A stretch of DNA of 64,000 bases from Hoeflea_A sp963921345 (lineage in GTDB: Bacteria; Pseudomonadota; Alphaproteobacteria; Rhizobiales; Rhizobiaceae), in contig CAWUFE020000007.1 of NCBI GenBank assembly GCA_963921345.3, positions 682,001-746,000 on the forward strand. The letters are read 5' to 3'. How positions within the stretch are numbered: the stretch's first letter is position 1; the number at the start of each line of letters is the position of its first letter. Under the pieces are notes generated by a model. It worked only from the letters and a program-made list of their open reading frames with translations, was not told the DNA's origin and did not search any database. Of the stretch, positions 59,752-64,000 are shown piece by piece. A program made the translations under genes and the position numbers.

Positions 59752-60570
59752 ATGCCGTCGCCTACTGAAATTACCGTTTCTCAACTTGCCCGTCTGATCG
59801 GAACGCCCGACGCCCCGACTATCGTCGACGTCTGTGTCGACGACGACTTCGAGACAGATCCGTGCCTTATTCCGTCAGCTTTCCGCTATCCGTTCGACAA
59901 GATTTCGGAACTCGCCCCGAGGCTCGGGAGCACCCGTGTGATCGTCACCTGCCATCGCGGGTTGAAACTGAGCCAGGGTGCAGCGGCCATCCTGCGCGAT
60001 CACGGCATCGTTGCCGAATCTCTGGAAGGCGGTCACGTCGGCTGGCGTGACGCCGGATTGCCCATGGTTCCGGAGGCAAAGCTTCCGCCGCGCAACGACG
60101 AAGGCCGGACCGTCTGGGTCACCCGCCAGCGACCGAAGATCGATCGCATCGCGTGCCCTTGGCTGATCCGCCGCTTCGTCGACCGGCGCGCACAATTCCT
60201 CTTCGTTGCGCCGTCGCAGGTCCTTAGCGTCGCCGAGAAATTCAATGCCGCGCCATTCGATGTCGAAGACGTCTTCTGGAGCCATCGCGGCGATCGCTGC
60301 TCCTTCGACACCATGGTGGAGGAATTCCAACTCGAACTGGAGCCTCTGCAAAGGCTAGCCACGATCGTCCGTGGCGCCGATACCAATCGCCACGATCTCG
60401 CACCTGAAGCGGCCGGACTGCTGGCGGCCTCGCTCGGCCTGTCGCGGATGTACAGAGACGACCTCGCGCAGCTCGAGGCCGGCATGCTGCTCTACGATGC
60501 GTTCTACCGCTGGTCGCGGGATGCCACTGACGAGGGACATGACTGGCCCTCCGCGCTCGCCAGGTGCTGA
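59752..60570 (+). CDS. chrB: rhodanese-ChrB_C fusion, chromate resistance regulator/sulfurtransferase
   Basis: 272 residues from the ATG at 59752 (GGAAGG upstream). N-terminal rhodanese domain (about 5-115) with the active-site loop VTCHRGLKLS, Cys67; C-terminal ChrB domain (about 125-270) starting VTRQRPKIDRIACPWLIRRFVDRRAQFLFV, with conserved Cys and HRGDRCSFDTMVEEF. The usual ChrB N-terminal regulatory half is replaced by rhodanese. ChrB senses chromate or sulfate and controls ChrA. It is 3 bp upstream of chrA. Confidence 0.88.
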   Translation: MPSPTEITVSQLARLIGTPDAPTIVDVCVDDDFETDPCLIPSAFRYPFDKISELAPRLGSTRVIVTCHRGLKLSQGAAAILRDHGIVAESLEGGHVGWRDAGLPMVPEAKLPPRNDEGRTVWVTRQRPKIDRIACPWLIRRFVDRRAQFLFVAPSQVLSVAEKFNAAPFDVEDVFWSHRGDRCSFDTMVEEFQLELEPLQRLATIVRGADTNRHDLAPEAAGLLAASLGLSRMYRDDLAQLEAGMLLYDAFYRWSRDATDEGHDWPSALARC

Positions 60571-60573
60571 GCC

Positions 60574-61869
60574 ATGGACGCGTCTGTTCCCAGTGCTGCG
60601 GGTCAGCCGCCGGTCTCCTTCAGCGAGGCGACCGGCGTCTGGGCCCGCATCGGCATTCTCTCTTTCGGTGGTCCCGCTGCACAGATCGCCCTCATGCACC
60701 GTATGGTCGTCGAGGAACGCCAGTGGCTGAGCGAGCAGCAGTTTCTCAGCGCCCTGAGCTTTTGCATGCTGCTGCCGGGTCCCGAGGCGATGCAACTGGC
60801 GACCTATGCGGGCTGGCGCCTGCATGGTGTCAGAGGGGGCCTGGTGGCGGGGCTGCTGTTCGTGCTTCCAGGGGCGGTCGTCATGCTCGCCCTCAGCATC
60901 GTCTACGCCTATCTCGGAAGCGTCCCGCTGGTGAGCGCGCTTTTTCTGGGCATCAAGGCGGCGGTTCTGGTGATTGTCGTCGAGGCGCTGATACGGGTGG
61001 CCAAAAAGGCCCTGCATCTTCCACAGCACTGGGTCATTGCGGCGCTTGCCTTTGTCGGCATCTTCTTTCTGGCGTTGCCGTTTCCGCTGTTGGTTCTCGC
61101 AGCCGCATTCTATGGCTTCCTCTTTGGCGTGACGGAGCAGGACTCCGGATCTCAACCGGCGCGACGTGTTCCAGCTTCAAGAACGATCGCCACCGTCGCC
61201 CTGTGGCTTGCCATCTGGTGGGCACCGTTGCTGGCCCTGATATGGTTTTCCGACGCACCGATCCTGACCGATCTCGCCTGGTTCTTTTCCAAACTGGCCC
61301 TGGTGACATTCGGAGGCGCCTACGCGGTGCTGGCCTACATGGCCCAGGACGTCGTCGGCTTGCATGGCTGGCTGACCGCCGGCGCCATGATGGACGGGCT
61401 CGGCCTGGCGGAAACGACACCCGGTCCGCTGATCCTGGTCACACAGTTCGTTGGCTTCCTGTCGGCCTTCGGGCAGGGCGGTTTGATGCTCGGTCTCGCC
61501 GGCGCCGCCGTCACGCTGTGGGTCACCTTCGCGCCCTGCTTCCTGTGGATCTTTGCCGGTGCTCCTTATATCGACTGGATCGCGTCGCAGCCGCGTCTGC
61601 GCGGCGCGCTGGCCGCGATCACCGCGGCGGTGGTCGGGGTGATCCTCAACCTTTCGCTCTGGTTTGCCTTGCACGTGTTCTTTGCCGAGGTGGCGGAGAA
61701 CCGGATCGGTCCATTGGTGCTGTGGCAACCGGATTTATCCACCCTGGACTGGCGTGTTCTCGTGCTTGCGCTGCTGAGCGGACTGCTGCTGCTGAGGCTC
61801 CACTGGAACATGGTTGGCGTGCTGGCGGTCGCGGCCGGCGCCGGCGTGATCCTGTCGTCGCTGGTTTGA
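60574..61869 (+). CDS. chrA: chromate efflux transporter ChrA
   Basis: 431 residues, the long two-domain type. Each half has the CHR motif: FSEATGVWARIGILSFGGPAAQIALMHRMVVEERQWL near the start and FFSKLALVTFGGAYAVLAYMAQDVV near residue 230. About ten to twelve helices. ChrA exports chromate driven by the proton gradient. It starts 3 bp after the rhodanese-ChrB gene, and 11 bp precede the VOC gene, so the three form one operon. Confidence 0.93.
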   Translation: MDASVPSAAGQPPVSFSEATGVWARIGILSFGGPAAQIALMHRMVVEERQWLSEQQFLSALSFCMLLPGPEAMQLATYAGWRLHGVRGGLVAGLLFVLPGAVVMLALSIVYAYLGSVPLVSALFLGIKAAVLVIVVEALIRVAKKALHLPQHWVIAALAFVGIFFLALPFPLLVLAAAFYGFLFGVTEQDSGSQPARRVPASRTIATVALWLAIWWAPLLALIWFSDAPILTDLAWFFSKLALVTFGGAYAVLAYMAQDVVGLHGWLTAGAMMDGLGLAETTPGPLILVTQFVGFLSAFGQGGLMLGLAGAAVTLWVTFAPCFLWIFAGAPYIDWIASQPRLRGALAAITAAVVGVILNLSLWFALHVFFAEVAENRIGPLVLWQPDLSTLDWRVLVLALLSGLLLLRLHWNMVGVLAVAAGAGVILSSLV

Positions 61870-61880
61870 GGAGAAGGCGT

Positions 61881-62645
61881 TTGAAGATTGCCAGAAACCG
61901 ATTGCGCGTGACGGATCCGGCGGCGCTTGCAGACTTCTACGCACAAGTGCTGGGTATGCGTAACTTTGGAGACTCAGCGCTGCCGCTGCTCGGCTACGAC
62001 GACAGCCAAGGCCTGCTTGAACTCAGCCGTGGGGCAACCCGGAGCTACGCCCCCTCGCAGAGCGATTTCTACTGGAAGATCGGGATTACCCTGCGCGATC
62101 TCGACCACGCGGTTGCCCATCTGCGCGAAATCGGCTGGCCGGTATCGGAGCCGGTTCAGTTCCGGGACATCGGCTATCTCTGCCATTTGCGCGATCCACA
62201 GGGGTTCATCGTCGAGCTGCTGCAGCAGGGGTTCGAGGGGCATTCGTCTCCCGCGGGCGAGGGGCATCCCGTCGGCGGGCAGGCAACGCTCGCCCATATC
62301 ACCTTGCGCATCAACCATCTCCAGGCTGCGTTGGATCATTGCACCGGTCCATTGGGTCTTCACCTGATGTCGGTTCAGCCCGTGGCCGAACACGGCTTCT
62401 GCCTGTATTTCCTGTCGGCAACCCACGAGCCATTACCGGTTGACGATCTCGAAGCGGTTGAAAACCGCGAATGGCTCTGGCGGCGGCCCCACACGCTTTT
62501 GGAATTGCAGCACTTTCCCGACGGCGGCGTCGCGCCGCCGGTCCTCGACGAGGAAGGTGCAGGCTTTATCGGCCTGGCACTGCAGCGAGCCCCTGGCGGA
62601 AATCTCGAACAGATCAGTCCAGACGACTGGAGAGATTGGGTCTGA
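61881..62645 (+). CDS. VOC family protein in chromate operon
   Basis: 254 residues starting at TTG 61881 with GGAG 8 bp upstream. Two VOC modules: residues about 4-120 (ARNRLRVTDPAALADFYAQVLGMRNFG... GYLCHLRDPQGFIVELLQQ) and about 135-245 (HITLRINHLQAALDHCTGPLGLHL). Similar proteins frequently follow chrA; some are annotated as glyoxalase-like. Role in chromate response unknown. A hypothetical frame runs unbroken across chrA upstream, but only this 3' part has protein-like sequence. Confidence 0.78.
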   Translation: MKIARNRLRVTDPAALADFYAQVLGMRNFGDSALPLLGYDDSQGLLELSRGATRSYAPSQSDFYWKIGITLRDLDHAVAHLREIGWPVSEPVQFRDIGYLCHLRDPQGFIVELLQQGFEGHSSPAGEGHPVGGQATLAHITLRINHLQAALDHCTGPLGLHLMSVQPVAEHGFCLYFLSATHEPLPVDDLEAVENREWLWRRPHTLLELQHFPDGGVAPPVLDEEGAGFIGLALQRAPGGNLEQISPDDWRDWV

Positions 62646-62679
62646 CGGCGGAGGTGCCGTTCTTCAAGAGCATCGGCCG

Positions 62680-64000
62680 TCAGGACGCGCTTGACACGAA
62701 GTATCTGACGTCAAGCCCGTCGCCGGCAAACGGCATATCCCCGTCGGCTGTTTCCCCGACACGCCAGGAGCCGTGCCAGTCGAGGCGTTCCGGGCCCCAG
62801 GGAGAGGCGCCATCGAGCGTCGACCACGGACTTTCGTCATCCGCCCGCCACAGGACGCCGCCCGGCCCCATGCCGCTGTGGAGTGCCAGCTGGATGTCGA
62901 AAGGTCGGCGGGCTTCCAGGGAGGGGCCAAGCCAGCAGTGGGGACTGCGACCCTGCTGAGGCTGAAGGCTGACGGTCAAGCGGCGGTTCGGGCCACCGAG
63001 GCCGATCCAAACGGTATCAAGCCGATCGCGCCCGGATCGGAGCGACAACAAGGTCTGACGCGCAGCACCCGGCGTCGGCGATAACGTCCCGCGGAACCGC
63101 CATGCCTGCAGCGAACCTTCCGCCGAAGCTTGGCCCTTCGCCGGCAGTTGCCGCCATGATTCGGATGGCGGTACTGCGGGCGGCCAATTCAGCTGCTCAC
63201 GTACCCGGGCCTCTTTGTCGAGCACCTGATACCGCAATCCCGTCCGGTCGATTGCCGCCTGGACACAATGCAGATACTCGATCCCCTCCGGCATGCGGTG
63301 CGCGGTCCCGGCGCCTGCCGTGGTTATCTGCAGGACGCCTGCATGAACCTGAACGTCAAATGCGAGGATGTGGCTGCAAAGATAGGCAGTGACACCGTTA
63401 TCGGACATGAGGCGCCAGAAGCGATCGCGATATTCCGGCCCGACAGTGCGCTGGTAATCGCCACGGTATCCGTTGACCGGGAACACCGGATGATGGCCGA
63501 CCACAAAGGTCCAGCGCGCATCGCCGTTGTCCCGCAGCACCCGTTCCAGCCAGTCGGTTTCGACATGGCCTTCGCCGCCAAGGCTGCTGCAGAGCGTGTT
63601 GACGAACACCAGAAGCAGGTCGTCTCTTCGAACGAAATAGGAGAGCCCCAACTGGTCGCTCGGTCCGTTCTCCGGCAGATCGCCGCAAGCCTCGCGATAG
63701 ACCCGCTCGCTCATGGCGTTGTAGATGGTGTGATTGCCGGTGCAGTTGTAGATCGGAATGCCCTGTGCGCGCAGACCCGCCATCTCGACTTTCGACCAGT
63801 GGTTCCACTGGTCGCGCAACTCCTGCTCACTGCCCGTCAGGCCGATGACCTCGTCGCCCGGGTAAACGACGAACTCGGGTGACGGATGCAGGCGCAGGAC
63901 GACGTCGTTGATCTGGGCAAGATTGGCTTCGTGCGGATGGCCGACAATGCCGGAACAGCTGTCGCCGTAAAAGGCAAACTGATGCCCTTCGCCATCGGGG
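62680..64000 (-). CDS. metallophosphoesterase family protein (5' end outside window)
   Basis: About 439 residues visible with no start in the window. Calcineurin-like motifs in order: YGDSCSG near the window end, YPGDEVIGL, TGNHTIYN (the GNH motif), VVGHHPVFP and CSHILAFDVQVHAGVLQITTAGAG. The final GH-x-H motif appears as a variant (CSH). The C-terminal 200 residues (about 250-439) have SSAS end and a beta-rich part with VWIGLGGPNRRLTVSLQP, perhaps a carbohydrate-binding or Fn3-like extension. Phosphatase, nuclease or cyclic-nucleotide hydrolase cannot be distinguished. Confidence 0.78.
   Translation of the reverse strand, partial: PDGEGHQFAFYGDSCSGIVGHPHEANLAQINDVVLRLHPSPEFVVYPGDEVIGLTGSEQELRDQWNHWSKVEMAGLRAQGIPIYNCTGNHTIYNAMSERVYREACGDLPENGPSDQLGLSYFVRRDDLLLVFVNTLCSSLGGEGHVETDWLERVLRDNGDARWTFVVGHHPVFPVNGYRGDYQRTVGPEYRDRFWRLMSDNGVTAYLCSHILAFDVQVHAGVLQITTAGAGTAHRMPEGIEYLHCVQAAIDRTGLRYQVLDKEARVREQLNWPPAVPPSESWRQLPAKGQASAEGSLQAWRFRGTLSPTPGAARQTLLSLRSGRDRLDTVWIGLGGPNRRLTVSLQPQQGRSPHCWLGPSLEARRPFDIQLALHSGMGPGGVLWRADDESPWSTLDGASPWGPERLDWHGSWRVGETADGDMPFAGDGLDVRYFVSSAS

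Noticed and set aside
60564..61880. Upstream part of the long frame that ends at 62645
   Set aside because: It runs over chrA in another frame with arginine-rich, non-homologous sequence; only 61881-62645 has VOC domains and a Shine-Dalgarno.
1..64000. tRNA, rRNA, insertion sequences, integrases and prophage genes
   Set aside because: I looked for cloverleaf T-loop motifs, transposase/integrase proteins and terminal repeats and saw none; a tRNAscan-SE and ISfinder run would settle it.

Overview
The window is a GC-rich chromosomal stretch with about 75 closely packed genes and no rRNA, tRNA, insertion sequence or CRISPR array that I can see. Gene content and style suggest a free-living alphaproteobacterium, probably Hyphomicrobiales: many ABC importers, LysR/GntR/MarR/TetR/MocR regulators, several twin-arginine exported enzymes, a malonyl-CoA decarboxylase and a hydroxyproline catabolic operon. 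The taxonomic guess is inference.

Layout. 1-456: 3' end of malonyl-CoA decarboxylase. 460-4540 (minus): polyamine ABC importer potF-G-H-I with a clear TTGACA promoter. 4569-8886: exported rhodanese, exported DUF302 protein, a FAD monooxygenase divergent from a MarR regulator across a near-perfect palindrome, and a pirin. 8887-9452: an intergenic region with an orphan intrinsic terminator, my best small-RNA candidate. 9453-14350: CelD-like acyltransferase plus PIG-L deacetylase, Tat-type agmatine deiminase, ClpP plus Pth2, and a glutathione S-transferase. 14404-14788: a guanidine-II (mini-ykkC) riboswitch in front of a SugE/Gdx guanidinium exporter. 15083-20601: dipeptide/oligopeptide ABC importer with an internal terminator. 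20608-26645: EamA exporter/LysR, NimA-like flavoprotein/MocR, and a small metal module (MerT-like, GDCCVxC protein, MerR-family regulator with CadR-like cysteines, CDF exporter). 26789-32926: amidase, MFS exporter, membrane protein, prolyl aminopeptidase, aldo-keto reductase, Nudix hydrolase. 32927-33699: non-coding region holding a 35-bp tandem repeat whose units each contain a C(UNCG)G tetraloop motif.

33700-36825: HAD phosphatase, Tat-exported L,D-transpeptidase, and a sulfatase with an odd active-site motif. 36909-41743: trans-4-hydroxyproline catabolic operon (deaminase, D-hydroxyproline oxidoreductase, epimerase) with a divergent GntR regulator. 41735-43850: acetyltransferase, Cys-rich secreted protein, and an unrecognised two-gene operon under a double palindromic operator and a 12-bp leader hairpin with an anti-Shine-Dalgarno-like loop. 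43882-45962: cupin, SDR (lacking the classical Lys) and TetR with two matching operator candidates. 46119-50286: membrane protein, thioredoxin-like protein, P-loop protein, a membrane-anchored hypothetical and an aldo-keto reductase. 50447-53227: CHASE2-PAS-GGDEF-EAL protein with a degenerate GGDEF site. 53483-57292: DeoR regulator, VOC proteins, ThuA/GNAT pair, NIPSNAP protein. 57370-62645: resistance-like block with class D beta-lactamase, AAC(6')-like acetyltransferase, LysE exporter and a chromate operon (rhodanese-ChrB, ChrA, VOC). 62680-64000: metallophosphoesterase cut by the window end.

The most interesting uncharacterised elements are the 43108-43850 operon with its layered control region, the UNCG-tetraloop tandem repeat, and the orphan-terminator RNA at about 9125-9235. 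The riboswitch-sugE unit is the best-supported functional call among the non-coding elements.
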